Source of the DNA: Oceanospirillales bacterium
Lineage (GTDB): Bacteria; Pseudomonadota; Gammaproteobacteria; Pseudomonadales; Endozoicomonadaceae
Length of the DNA stretch: 56,330 bases
Direction: 5' to 3'
Assembly (NCBI GenBank): GCA_004762125.1
Contig: SIHQ01000028.1
Span: forward strand, 1-56,330
The notes under the pieces were generated by a model, which was given only the letters and a program-made list of their open reading frames with translations, made no database searches and had not been told where the DNA came from. Shown piece after piece: positions 17,908 to 27,112 of the stretch (position 1 is the first letter of the stretch; each line of letters starts with the position of its first letter). The translations under genes were made by a program, and so were the position numbers.

Positions 17908-18243
17908 TCAGGTCGGTTTCATAACACGGAATGTTATGTGCTTCATGGATTCACCACACGCCTTGCATTTGAATACCGGTCGAATGATGGCTTTTATAGG
18001 GCTGATAATGACGTTGAGAAGCAACTGCACCAAAAACAGTCGCTTCTTCGCATTGCTGTGTAGAAATCCGTAATCCCGAGATCGACGGAAGCGTTTGGGA
18101 AGGACGTGTTTTAATACCAGCCACAAAAAATCTTCGCCGGACAGCGTTCGGGTGTCTTTTTTGCTGTGACCTGGCAATAAAGAATGCTCGTATTTTTTCA
18201 GAAACCGATCACCATACTGATCGGCAATGTCAGCGAGATTCAT
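17908..18243 (-). pseudogene. IS91-family transposase with internal deletion
   Basis: The 111-residue product joins the two extremes of an IS91/ISCR-type Y2 transposase. MNLADIADQYGDRFLKKYEH matches the family N-terminus. HVLPKRFRRSRDYGFLHSNA and a C-terminal CKACGESMKHI match the family C-terminal part. The zinc-binding and HUH/Tyr catalytic regions between them are missing, so the element is dead. Confidence 0.75.
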
Positions 18244-18321
18244 TGACCGTCTCCTTTTAAGTTAAGAGCGTCGATCATATGATTCATGGTTTTCTGAGTA
18301 TTCAGTTGAACTGTTTCAGTG

Positions 18322-18633
18322 GGAACAACTCAACAAAGAACAGGAAAAAACGGGTCAGCCAAAGATCGAGATCCGGCAGATCAAATACCTGAATAACTTG
18401 GTAGAGCAAGACCACCGAGGGATCAAACGAAGGACAAAACCCATGCTCGGATTCCAGAGTTTCAAAACCGCTCGGAGATCTCTCAAAGGTGTGGATTTAT
18501 GTCATAGCATCCGCAAAGGCCAGTACGACAAAACTCAATCAGCTAATGATTGGGAATACTTTTATTCCCTCGCAGTCTAATTGTGTCTGGAGGATGGGTC
18601 TCTGTGTTCTATCGAAAACTTTGCAACAGAACC
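18322..18633 (+). pseudogene. IS6 right-end fragment
   Basis: From ggaacaactcaacaaagaac to the terminal TTTGCAACAGAACC (18620-18633), this copies the 3' part of the 4014-4813 element, including KYLNNLVEQDHRGIKRRTKP and the C-terminal YFYSLAV stop. The first two thirds are absent. It lies 247 bp upstream of the first giant gene. Confidence 0.9.
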
Positions 18634-18880
18634 TTCGAACCTTCGCACCTTCTCTCGCATCTTGCCCATCACGAGGTGACACTGACTGCATCTGCTTTGT
18701 TGTATACGACCATATCTTCTTTCGGGTGAGCTGACCCGTTACCATCAGTATTCGCTTTCCTCAGAAAGCCTGTCGAAAGAACATTTAACATTCAGGTAAG
18801 TCAGACTAACAATACAGCAACTCCGAAGCTTATCTGGTGTCTATTCATCAGACGCTAATACACTTTGGAGTTGATTTACC

Positions 18881-21800
18881 ATGGAGGGAATGAAACGTGT
18901 TCACGTTGGGGCTGCCCAGGGCTACCACTATGAGAGCGAGGCTCCAAGCCCGAAACGATCTCGTATAGATTCGGAAGATGCGCAGTGTTGCCAGTCAGCC
19001 CAGGCCGATCAGCAACCAGACGCTCCTTCATACAACGGTTTTTTGATCAGTTCTGAAAAAGAGCTTGAAACCCTGCTGGTTCATTACCGTAACAAAGGGG
19101 CGGTAGCCCTGATACAGGACCCCGAAGCGTTACAGCAGGAAGACCTGTTAAAGCGTATTCGATTAACCGGTCAAGGTCAGGTTATCAGTGAACCGGGGTT
19201 GTTGCTTAGCGGCAAAAAGACCACTCTTCTGGTGGATTTTCGAGAAATGTCCCCTGGGCAGATTGCCGAGCTGAACGAGTTGTTTGAACAACCAGCCCGG
19301 ATAGGCGGTTGCCCTCTTCCTCCTCAAGTAGAGATTGTATCAATCATCAGCTCCGGTAGGCTTCACGACGCGAAACAGGGTTCTGACTCAAGTCCTGCCG
19401 GGGACTTCTGGCGTCGTATCAGCCGTCCCGGCACTCAGTGGAAATTTGATCAGGTTATCCCCGATGGTGAATTGATAAGCAGTCAACTTAAAAAAAGGGT
19501 CCCCCCTTTGGATGTCCAGCAGATGGCTGCTCTTCCCGCTGATGGCTCTCTTCCCGCTGATGGCTCTCTTCCCGCTGATGGCTCCTCCGTCACCATTGAC
19601 TTTACAGGCAACGATAACTGGCGAGCGCTGCTCTGCGGTGCACCCGGCATAGATGAGCAAGGTCGGCTTGTGTATTCAGAGGGAGAGCTTGCCCGCATAA
19701 CCCCAAACAGTCAGGTGATTCTGAAAGGGGCGCCCTGGTATGATGCTTCATTTCGGTTCTGGCTGGAGTCAACGCTGCGCGAGGGAGCGTTTCAGGCCAA
19801 TGGAGAGAGCTGTTTCCTGCCTGAAGGTTTACACTTTTTTCGTGCTGACTTAACCGAAAAGGATATTCAGTCTTTATTTAATGTTGTTTCCGTTAATGCC
19901 GTTGGAAGTAAGCCTGTATCGCCTGTCTATCTGAACAGCAGTAATTTTGCTTCAGTGATGAGTCAATGCTGTCTGTCAAAGGCGGGTGAACTGAAGGCAG
20001 AAGATACGTTTAGTGCTTACCTCGGTGAAACCAGAGAGCTGCTGATTACCAGTAAGCTGAACCATCAGCAATGGCTGGTTTTACTGAAGCAGATTCAAAG
20101 AGTGCAGAGCGAACGACAAAACACTCTGACATTATGGGTCAGCCAGACAGAAGAGCAACCGGAGGCTTTGCAGCCGCGGCTAAAAGCGATGTCTGTCAAC
20201 CAGAACCCCTTTCAAACTGATGCCCTGCAGGGTACGGAGGCACAGTCTTCACGGGTAGCTTCCATACGGGTGACCGAAGATCGTTTTGACAGGAATCTTT
20301 ATGAGAGTTCTCATGAGAGCTTTCATGAGAGCTTTCATGAGAGTCAGCAGCCTCCTTTGGTTATCGATATTACCCCTGACACGCAGCTTGAACGTCTTGT
20401 GCAAAGTATGAGAATGAACTCGCTTCAGCATCGGTCATTCGATGTGCAGGACACCTGTTTTCTGCAAGCCCTGAAGCAAGGGAGAAAGGTGATTATGCGG
20501 GGTATTGAGTCTAACCCTGAGCTGCAGTTGGCGCTGGAAACGCTACTGACTGACCCTCCCTTTTTGTGGGTTCAGGGCAGAAAATTTGAACTGTCCAATG
20601 CCAGGATTGAAGTATTGTGGCCTCCGGGTAAAGTATCGGCTTCCCCGATTTGGCAGTCGCTGGTCCATGAGTCTGATCAGAATTCAATGGAATGTGAAGT
20701 CGATAGAGGCAGGGGTATCTGCGAAGATCTGGGCATTCCCCCTGAAAGTCGTGCCGGGGTTATTACGTCTCTACAAACAGTAGAACAATTGCATCAGGCG
20801 ATGTTGTCCATACCCTCAGGCAAAAATATACCTCTCACGCCTCCTCGCTTAACAACCGCCACTCTGAGCAAGGTGATTCGTCAGGCTCGACTGGAAGCAG
20901 AACTTGATCAGTCAAATGCGTGTACGCCATGGCACTGGCGTAAAGCGGTCAATTCTGTTTTATTGAAGGAATATCGTGGCAACCGGGAAGTGTACAGCTG
21001 GTTAAAAACGCTTTCGGCGTATTTATTTTGTGACGAGGCTGAGGAAGCAAACCGTTGTGATATCCGTCAGTTGACGTCTCTTCTGAAGAGTAACCCTTCA
21101 CTGAACCCTGACAGCCTGGCCAAAAACTACTGGCAGTTTGCCCGATGTTTTGGCTCTGCCCTGTTTTCAGTGCCTCCCATGTCATTCCGACCACAGCCCG
21201 ATAACAGTGCTACAGAGAGGCTTATTCGTGAAATTATTATAAAGGCACCTGAAGTCATGCGTCCTTCTCTGGCGGTCGCTTTTAACAGGGATGGTGCAGA
21301 ACATACCACTGATTTCCAGGATTACGATGCCCTGTTTGAGAAAATCCTGTCGGATGCTCTGCCAGTAGCCTACTTTCAGACAACCGAGTCCGTACGAACC
21401 ATTATTCAAAAGGCTGCCAAAGCGGTACACAAGGTGATGGGTTCCCAGCATTTGGCAGATAGTCTGAACCAGCAGAGTGTGGTTGAGAGTGTGGTTGAGA
21501 GTGTGGAGGAGGTACTAAAACAGCAACTACCTCAGGTGAACCTGTCGGAACTCGAACAACAAAAACTGCCCGTTGACCTGATCACAGGACACCACGACCA
21601 GTATCACTGGCAAAACCGTCGTCTAAACCGGTTAACTGCGAAAGTGAAACAGCATCCGCTGGTGTTTCTGAAAGGGGATACGGGCGCCGGTAAAAGCTGG
21701 TCTGCCAGAGCGGTAGCGCACCGGCTCAATCCCGATCAACCGCCCTTTGTGGTGACTGTTGGTCCGAACACCAGTGACAGGGAATTGTTTGGTGAAACCG

Positions 21801-24800
21801 TTCTTGAATCAAAGTCAGCACTCATGTCGGAAGCAATGTCGGAAGCAATGTCGGAAGCAATGTCAGTATCGATGGACGACGCTGACCAGGAGGCGGTACT
21901 GCACGAAGGGCCAGTATTACGTTGGGCTAAAAGTTCCGGTAATAAGCCCAGAATTTTGATCATTGATGAAGCGACTCTGTCCCAGCCAGGCTGTCTTGAC
22001 TGGCTTAACGGTCTGTTTGCACAACCTGCCTTCATAACATGGCAGGGTGAACGCTATGAGTTATCAAGCAATCACCGGGTGATTCTGACCAGTAATCCGG
22101 AACATTACAGTGGCCGCTATTTGCATCCGGCGATTCGGCAGCAGGCTGCGATAAGTTATTATCCCGCTTTGTCAGACGACTTTCTTGGGGAGTGTATTGC
22201 CAGGCCGATGGTGAACGCTCTGTTGACCGGCGTTGATCACAGTCCCGGGCTGCAGGTTAAAACCACTGAACTGCTGAAAATACTCTGGCAACAATACCAA
22301 AAACTTTTACCCCGTCGGGAGTTTACACCAAGAGATATGCAGGCTGTGATTCAGCGAATGGGCGATTATCTGGCTATTGGTCACGATAAATCGGGTACTT
22401 CAGTGTTAACTCAGGAACAGCTTAACGGAGTCGCGCGTCAGTCGTTTATGGCCATAATAGGAGGGGAGCTGGGCAGGGAAAAAACGGCAGAGCTGAACGC
22501 ACTGAATAGCTGGTTGAACGTTCACTGGCCTGAAAACCGGGAACCCCTGGACATCGCTGAGCAAGCCATTGAGCTGGACTTCATGTACCTGAAAGTACAG
22601 AGATTGAAGCTGCAAGCCCGGACTGGTTACGATTTTGACAATAAGGCTACGCGCGCTCTGGGCAGAGCCATCTGGTGGGAGCTTCAGGCGTCAGGCAAAG
22701 AGAAGTTAGCGAGCAGTTGTCACCAGGGACGACATGGCACATTGATTGAAGGGCCTCCGGGGCGGGGTAAAGACAGCCTGCTGGATGTAATGGCTCTGCA
22801 CCATGCCCAAACTCTGAATCGGGCGATACCCGTTCACATCAATGCCAATATGAATAACTGGAATGAGGTGAAACAGGCGATAGAAAAGGCCAGAAGCAAG
22901 GGTGATATCGTTATTATCTCAGAGTTGAACTTACTGCCAAGCCAACACCTGGAAGGTATTCTCAACGAACTGCTGGACGGTGATTCAGCCCCTGGATTCC
23001 ATTTGTTTTGCACCGTCAATCCTGAAGATTACAGCGGTCGCAAACCTTTGTCTCCGGCGCTGAAAAATCGTATGAACTGCCACTCTCTGCAAGATTATAG
23101 TTTTGAAGAACTCTATCATATTGTCGGCACACTTTGGCCTGAAAACCTGGAGGGAGTCAAACAGTTGGTCAGCTGGCACTGGCAGTTGCTGGATCAACTA
23201 AAAAAACACAATTCTTGTGTGATACCCACTGCCAGCAGTCTGGTGCAGCTGATCAAGGCTTGCAGAGACACTACCACAGGCAAAGCAGTACAGAGTGATC
23301 TGGAAAGTGAATTTTCCCAACATTATTACCTTTATCTTGAGGCCGCCTACTGCAAGGTGAGCGACTTGGAGTCTGCAACATCAGTGCCCCCGACTACTTG
23401 TGATGCACTGTCCGAACTGACTGACTGGCTTCATAACACTCTTGGTACAACATTGAGTGAGCCGGTGACACTGGTTAAAGGCCCTGTGTCTATTTATCCA
23501 GACAGAGCAGGGCGTTTGCAGTTAGGTCAGGATATACCGGAAGCGGACCAAACCTTTGAAATTATCCGTTTGCTGGCCGAACATCGCTGGCGCCAGACCG
23601 GGTTACCTGTCGTTGCCCCGGATCCTCAGCATGGTTTGCTCACGGCGATTTTCCGGGAATGGCAACAACAGTGGGCGAATGAATATTTCAGTGGTGCACT
23701 TGAAGAGTGTGGTCGTTTATTTCCTATGACGCGGGCGGAGCAGGACACACTGAAACTATCTATCAATCAGCCCCTGCTCAGCAAAGCCCGGCAGGTGACG
23801 GCCGAAGCAATCGGGTGCCCGGTACAGGGACAATACGCTCGACTGCGCCAGATAATGACGACGGTTTACAGGCCAGAAGGTGAGCAACCACAACCACAAC
23901 CACAACCACAACCACAACCACAAACACAAACACAAACACAAACACAACCCAGTGGAAAAGAGAGCGAGCTGCCGCCTCCGGTAGCCCCTGTTCAAATTGA
24001 TGGCAGGACCCGGCGGCGTGCTAAAACCCTATATCAGCAGACTGTCTTCCAGAAGCTTGAGGCTAAATACGCTCGGGTCGCAACAGTGCATTTACACTAT
24101 GATGGCACGGCCATTAACAACGTGGAACAACCATGGGGAAGCTGTGGGCAGGAAGTGGTTTACCCCGACACACTGGCAGACAGTGTCACTTTGAAGGAGG
24201 GGCAGGATTATGGCGTCTACAATCTGACTCCCCCATTTGACCGTTGGCAGTCTGTCCCGGGTACCGGGCCTTCTGACCGTATTGTGGCGGTTGCAAGTGA
24301 ACCTTCCTGGCCAATGGCGTTTCGTCGGGACCTGTCCACCGGTCAACATCTGGTACGGTTTACCAATGATTCTCCCGATCAGGCGGTAAAGCTGCACTAT
24401 GTTGTTGAAGCGGTTTCTCCGGTTAAAATGGACGATCAGGAAGTGCTGCCAGCCAGGGTGACCTGTCCGGGCTGGTTAAAATCTTCCTTCGAGCAATTGT
24501 TTACAGATCATCCCGAACTGTTGGAGCAATTCACAGCAGCCAGTCCCAAAGAAAGGCTGGGAAAAATTACTCGCTATTGTAACGGCTTTACGGCCAATGA
24601 AGATCTCCAGTCTCAATCGGGAAGAAAGAAGGATGACAGGGATCTACTCATGGAGATTATCCTGAAACAGCGTGGCCTTTGCCGCCACCAGAGCCAGAGT
24701 TTTTATGCCCTGGCTCGGTACTTTGGTATTGCTGCCCGCATGGTGAGTAGTGGAAAGAATGGGCGTCACCAATGGTGTGAATATTCACTGAATGGTCAGA

Positions 24801-26359
24801 ACTGGCAACCGGTGTTCATGGATTACAAGGCCGATGAAAATACTGAGATTAAAACGCTGCCGGTAACGGGGGGGAAAACTCTGAAAGCTACCTCGGGAAT
24901 GGAGGCTATTACAAAGAAGTTTGTTGAACAGGTGCTGCAGCTGCCACCAGGGTCGTTGCTGAAAAGAGCTCTGGAAGACGGTGTCGGAGCGTTTTCACCT
25001 TACCAAAAAAGGTTATTGATAGGTGAGCTTAAAAACGATCGAAAAGAGAGGGCCCTCCGCCTGAAAGTATTAATGCAACTGTTTGTTGATGATCCCGAAT
25101 TGATAGGCAGCAAATATGACTTTGAAGCACTTCTAAGGCATGCAGAGTACGGCATACCTTTTACAGAGATAGAGCGCTTCCTGGATGTTATAAAGGCGTC
25201 CTCGGAGAGCCGCTCTGTACCAAGCTCTGAGGGGTTTAAAGTCTTATTGAAAGCGTTGTTGGATGAATCATCAGGTTTCAGAGAAAGCTTACCAGAAGAT
25301 GTGTTTCTTCGTTTTTTTGATTTGATCGTAGAAGAACGTCAATGGCTGTCCCCTGTGGAGTCTTACTCGCTGCTACAAAGAGCCCTCGAGCTAAAGCCCT
25401 CTGCAACGAAAGCCGGATTGCAGGAGGTGTATGTGGAAAAGCTGGTAGCTTCCGATATTTCCACTGCATCACAGCAAGGGGGGGAGGCATTAATGAAAGT
25501 GCCTGATTTTGGTGGACGTGCTGCAACTCTGGAGCAGCTGCTGAAAAAGCAGACGCTGAAAAGCAGATACTCCTTTGAGCCGGTCGGCACGTTGGAACCC
25601 CTTCAATTACTGCGCTGGAACCCTATGTTTCGTACTGAAACTTCAGTCTCAAAGGGGAGGCTGCCGGTATTAATTGACTGCAGCGACTATGGGTATCTGG
25701 GCATAACCCCTGGCCATTTGACCGAGGCCTGTGTTGACTTTATAGCCAATACTCCTTTACCCGATAGTTGCCCCGAAGGTGCGCTTTTTTACCCCCTTTG
25801 GAACTGTCTGAAACTGGCTGAGCAGCTGTTACAGCAAGGCGAGCAAACCCAGCAGCCAGAGGTTAAGGAACTGGCCCGTCAGCTTAAAACCGGAGCCTGT
25901 GAAAATGTTTTGAAAGAAGCGTTGAGTAATCAGTATCTAAAGGTAATCAGGGTCCTTAAGGATCGGCAATTGATCAGTGCAGAGGACGTTGAAAACCTTA
26001 ACAAGAAAGGCTGTGAACTGGCTGAGTTAATGTATGCACTGATGAGGCCTTTGGCCCATAGCAGTTACGCTCACTATTTATTCAGCCTGACCCAGGCTGA
26101 TGCGGGCCAGCTTCAGGTGATCCATGCAACAGAGAGCAGAGACAGTTTGGGTCTTTGCAAACCGTCTTCGCCCGATCAACTATGGAACCTGATCGGGGCA
26201 GAGAAAATGGGAGTTACACCTGCGGTTGTTAAAAAAACGTTGGGATTGACCGAAGCGGCTTTCTTGAACAATTCGAATGTTACAAGTGGCTTCCATGAAT
26301 ATTTAAAGAGTCTGGATATTCCCAAAGTATGCCATTATTTGCTGACCGTAGAGCAATAG
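18881..26359 (+). CDS. Giant protein: two midasin-like AAA modules plus transglutaminase-like domain (2492 aa)
   Basis: The start is ATG 18881 with GGAG ten bases upstream. The N-terminus has SPKRSRID, a nuclear-signal-like motif, and no signal peptide. AAA module 1 has Walker A GDTGAGKS at 932-939, Walker B ILIIDEA at 1025-1031 and a sensor-1 Asn at 1072 (LTSNPEHYSGR), in the style of dynein-related/MoxR/midasin ATPases. AAA module 2 is degenerate: GPPGRGKD at 1291-1298 has Asp for Ser/Thr, and VIISELN has Ser for the Walker B Asp. A transglutaminase-like domain follows with Cys1934 (RGLCRHQSQ), His1963 (RHQWCEYS) and Asp1981 (VFMDYK). The last ~500 residues are unassigned and helical. MoxR ATPases and transglutaminase-like proteins often sit side by side in bacteria; here they are one chain. 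A full paralog lies at 48273. GC is higher than in the neighbouring effector-like genes. Five in-frame microsatellites occur in linkers. Confidence 0.85.
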   Translation: MEGMKRVHVGAAQGYHYESEAPSPKRSRIDSEDAQCCQSAQADQQPDAPSYNGFLISSEKELETLLVHYRNKGAVALIQDPEALQQEDLLKRIRLTGQGQVISEPGLLLSGKKTTLLVDFREMSPGQIAELNELFEQPARIGGCPLPPQVEIVSIISSGRLHDAKQGSDSSPAGDFWRRISRPGTQWKFDQVIPDGELISSQLKKRVPPLDVQQMAALPADGSLPADGSLPADGSSVTIDFTGNDNWRALLCGAPGIDEQGRLVYSEGELARITPNSQVILKGAPWYDASFRFWLESTLREGAFQANGESCFLPEGLHFFRADLTEKDIQSLFNVVSVNAVGSKPVSPVYLNSSNFASVMSQCCLSKAGELKAEDTFSAYLGETRELLITSKLNHQQWLVLLKQIQRVQSERQNTLTLWVSQTEEQPEALQPRLKAMSVNQNPFQTDALQGTEAQSSRVASIRVTEDRFDRNLYESSHESFHESFHESQQPPLVIDITPDTQLERLVQSMRMNSLQHRSFDVQDTCFLQALKQGRKVIMRGIESNPELQLALETLLTDPPFLWVQGRKFELSNARIEVLWPPGKVSASPIWQSLVHESDQNSMECEVDRGRGICEDLGIPPESRAGVITSLQTVEQLHQAMLSIPSGKNIPLTPPRLTTATLSKVIRQARLEAELDQSNACTPWHWRKAVNSVLLKEYRGNREVYSWLKTLSAYLFCDEAEEANRCDIRQLTSLLKSNPSLNPDSLAKNYWQFARCFGSALFSVPPMSFRPQPDNSATERLIREIIIKAPEVMRPSLAVAFNRDGAEHTTDFQDYDALFEKILSDALPVAYFQTTESVRTIIQKAAKAVHKVMGSQHLADSLNQQSVVESVVESVEEVLKQQLPQVNLSELEQQKLPVDLITGHHDQYHWQNRRLNRLTAKVKQHPLVFLKGDTGAGKSWSARAVAHRLNPDQPPFVVTVGPNTSDRELFGETVLESKSALMSEAMSEAMSEAMSVSMDDADQEAVLHEGPVLRWAKSSGNKPRILIIDEATLSQPGCLDWLNGLFAQPAFITWQGERYELSSNHRVILTSNPEHYSGRYLHPAIRQQAAISYYPALSDDFLGECIARPMVNALLTGVDHSPGLQVKTTELLKILWQQYQKLLPRREFTPRDMQAVIQRMGDYLAIGHDKSGTSVLTQEQLNGVARQSFMAIIGGELGREKTAELNALNSWLNVHWPENREPLDIAEQAIELDFMYLKVQRLKLQARTGYDFDNKATRALGRAIWWELQASGKEKLASSCHQGRHGTLIEGPPGRGKDSLLDVMALHHAQTLNRAIPVHINANMNNWNEVKQAIEKARSKGDIVIISELNLLPSQHLEGILNELLDGDSAPGFHLFCTVNPEDYSGRKPLSPALKNRMNCHSLQDYSFEELYHIVGTLWPENLEGVKQLVSWHWQLLDQLKKHNSCVIPTASSLVQLIKACRDTTTGKAVQSDLESEFSQHYYLYLEAAYCKVSDLESATSVPPTTCDALSELTDWLHNTLGTTLSEPVTLVKGPVSIYPDRAGRLQLGQDIPEADQTFEIIRLLAEHRWRQTGLPVVAPDPQHGLLTAIFREWQQQWANEYFSGALEECGRLFPMTRAEQDTLKLSINQPLLSKARQVTAEAIGCPVQGQYARLRQIMTTVYRPEGEQPQPQPQPQPQPQTQTQTQTQPSGKESELPPPVAPVQIDGRTRRRAKTLYQQTVFQKLEAKYARVATVHLHYDGTAINNVEQPWGSCGQEVVYPDTLADSVTLKEGQDYGVYNLTPPFDRWQSVPGTGPSDRIVAVASEPSWPMAFRRDLSTGQHLVRFTNDSPDQAVKLHYVVEAVSPVKMDDQEVLPARVTCPGWLKSSFEQLFTDHPELLEQFTAASPKERLGKITRYCNGFTANEDLQSQSGRKKDDRDLLMEIILKQRGLCRHQSQSFYALARYFGIAARMVSSGKNGRHQWCEYSLNGQNWQPVFMDYKADENTEIKTLPVTGGKTLKATSGMEAITKKFVEQVLQLPPGSLLKRALEDGVGAFSPYQKRLLIGELKNDRKERALRLKVLMQLFVDDPELIGSKYDFEALLRHAEYGIPFTEIERFLDVIKASSESRSVPSSEGFKVLLKALLDESSGFRESLPEDVFLRFFDLIVEERQWLSPVESYSLLQRALELKPSATKAGLQEVYVEKLVASDISTASQQGGEALMKVPDFGGRAATLEQLLKKQTLKSRYSFEPVGTLEPLQLLRWNPMFRTETSVSKGRLPVLIDCSDYGYLGITPGHLTEACVDFIANTPLPDSCPEGALFYPLWNCLKLAEQLLQQGEQTQQPEVKELARQLKTGACENVLKEALSNQYLKVIRVLKDRQLISAEDVENLNKKGCELAELMYALMRPLAHSSYAHYLFSLTQADAGQLQVIHATESRDSLGLCKPSSPDQLWNLIGAEKMGVTPAVVKKTLGLTEAAFLNNSNVTSGFHEYLKSLDIPKVCHYLLTVEQ
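19532..19585 (+). repeat. 18-bp tandem repeat, three copies
   Basis: cttcccgctgatggctct is repeated three times and encodes SLPADG repeats in the N-terminal part of the giant protein. The unit length keeps the frame. Confidence 0.92.
21470..21512 (+). repeat. 12-bp tandem repeat, about three copies
   Basis: gtggttgagagt-type units encode VVESVVESV just upstream of the first AAA module. Another 12-bp array (tttcatgagagc, encoding FHES) lies at about 20305-20344. Confidence 0.85.
21824..21865 (+). repeat. 12-bp tandem repeat inside AAA module 1
   Basis: atgtcggaagca occurs three times followed by a variant, encoding MSEAMSEAMSEAMS. It sits between Walker A and Walker B, an insertion absent at this place in the paralog. 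Confidence 0.92.
23884..23947 (+). repeat. Hexanucleotide microsatellite between AAA module 2 and the DGRTR motif
   Basis: caacca/ccacaa-type hexamers encode a Gln-Pro run followed by a Gln-Thr run, a flexible linker preceding the conserved IDGRTRRR segment. The paralog has a different, 87-bp duplication at the equivalent place. Confidence 0.92.
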
Positions 26360-26388
26360 CCACTGGCATCCCTGTTAAAGGAGTGAGC

Positions 26389-26451
26389 AATAAATAGGAA
26401 GCAATAAATAGGAAGCTAATCAATAAATAGGAAGCTAATCAATAAATAGGA
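26389..26451 (+). repeat. Four copies of AATAAATAGGA downstream of the first giant gene
   Basis: Copies start at 26389, 26403, 26422 and 26441, separated by agc or agctaatc-type spacers. The repeat lies between the giant gene's stop and an IS5 remnant. It could be slippage or stacked IS-target remnants. It is not palindromic, so it is unlikely to be a terminator. Confidence 0.8.
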
Positions 26452-26484
26452 CACCCTTAAATTAAATTTGAACCTCTGACCAGC

Positions 26485-26969
26485 TCATCTACTTTTATTC
26501 CGGTAATCAACAAACACACCGGAATCTCCATGATCACAGCCCGCAAAAACCTCATCGACCCAGCCAGTACGCCGTATTATCACTGCATTGCTCGCTGTGT
26601 CCGTCGAGCGTTTCTCTGTGGCAAAGACAAGTCCGTGAAGCAGCTTGCTGGCCTGGTTTAAATCGTGCTCATTCGCAGCGGTTGTCGTAAGGGTATGAGT
26701 CAAACCGGTTCTGGCATCAACACCGATATGCGCTTTCATGCCTTTATCGCTAAGGGTGTACCATTGTTGTAAACAATGAATCCTTAGCATGACCTGTAGC
26801 GGGTAGGGACGCCTGCCGTTGCTTGCTTTGGGATAAAAAAAGGCTCAATCACAGACTCAAGCCTTTGCCATGGAATAAGAGTTTCCATCCGTTCCAGAAA
26901 AATTTCCCGGCGAATCTTACGACGTTTGTGGGTAAACTCACTGTCAGAAAAAGAGAGCTGCTGTTCCAT
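26485..26969 (-). pseudogene. IS5-family transposase, internally deleted and frameshifted
   Basis: From ATG 26969 the minus strand reads MEQQLSFSDSEFTHKRRKIR, then RMETLIPWQRLESVIEPF, the classic start of one IS5 subgroup. After a frame change it continues LRIHCLQQWYTLSDKGMKAH, IGVDARTGLTHTL and [11 protein letters not shown]. The join QQWYTLSD to KGMKAHIG lacks ~100 expected residues. The C-terminus is also shifted. It is dead. Confidence 0.82.
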
Positions 26970-27112
26970 AGGTATTCTCTGATATTTCCGCTCGATTGGG
27001 CAATGCTTTACGTTTTGAGTTAACAAGCTTCTGTTAATCCAAAATAGAGACAGATCCTGTTTTATTGATGCAGAATGTAATTATTATCAAGTAGACGTTA
27101 ATGGCATTCTTG

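Noticed and set aside
19532-23947. Short regular repeats resembling a small CRISPR array
   Set aside because: The units are contiguous, in frame and without spacers, and lie inside a coding sequence. No cas gene is present.
23756-23995. Minus-strand frame with Leu/Cys/Trp runs opposite the first giant gene
   Set aside because: The runs are the reverse reading of the Gln-Pro/Gln-Thr microsatellite; the plus strand codes through it.
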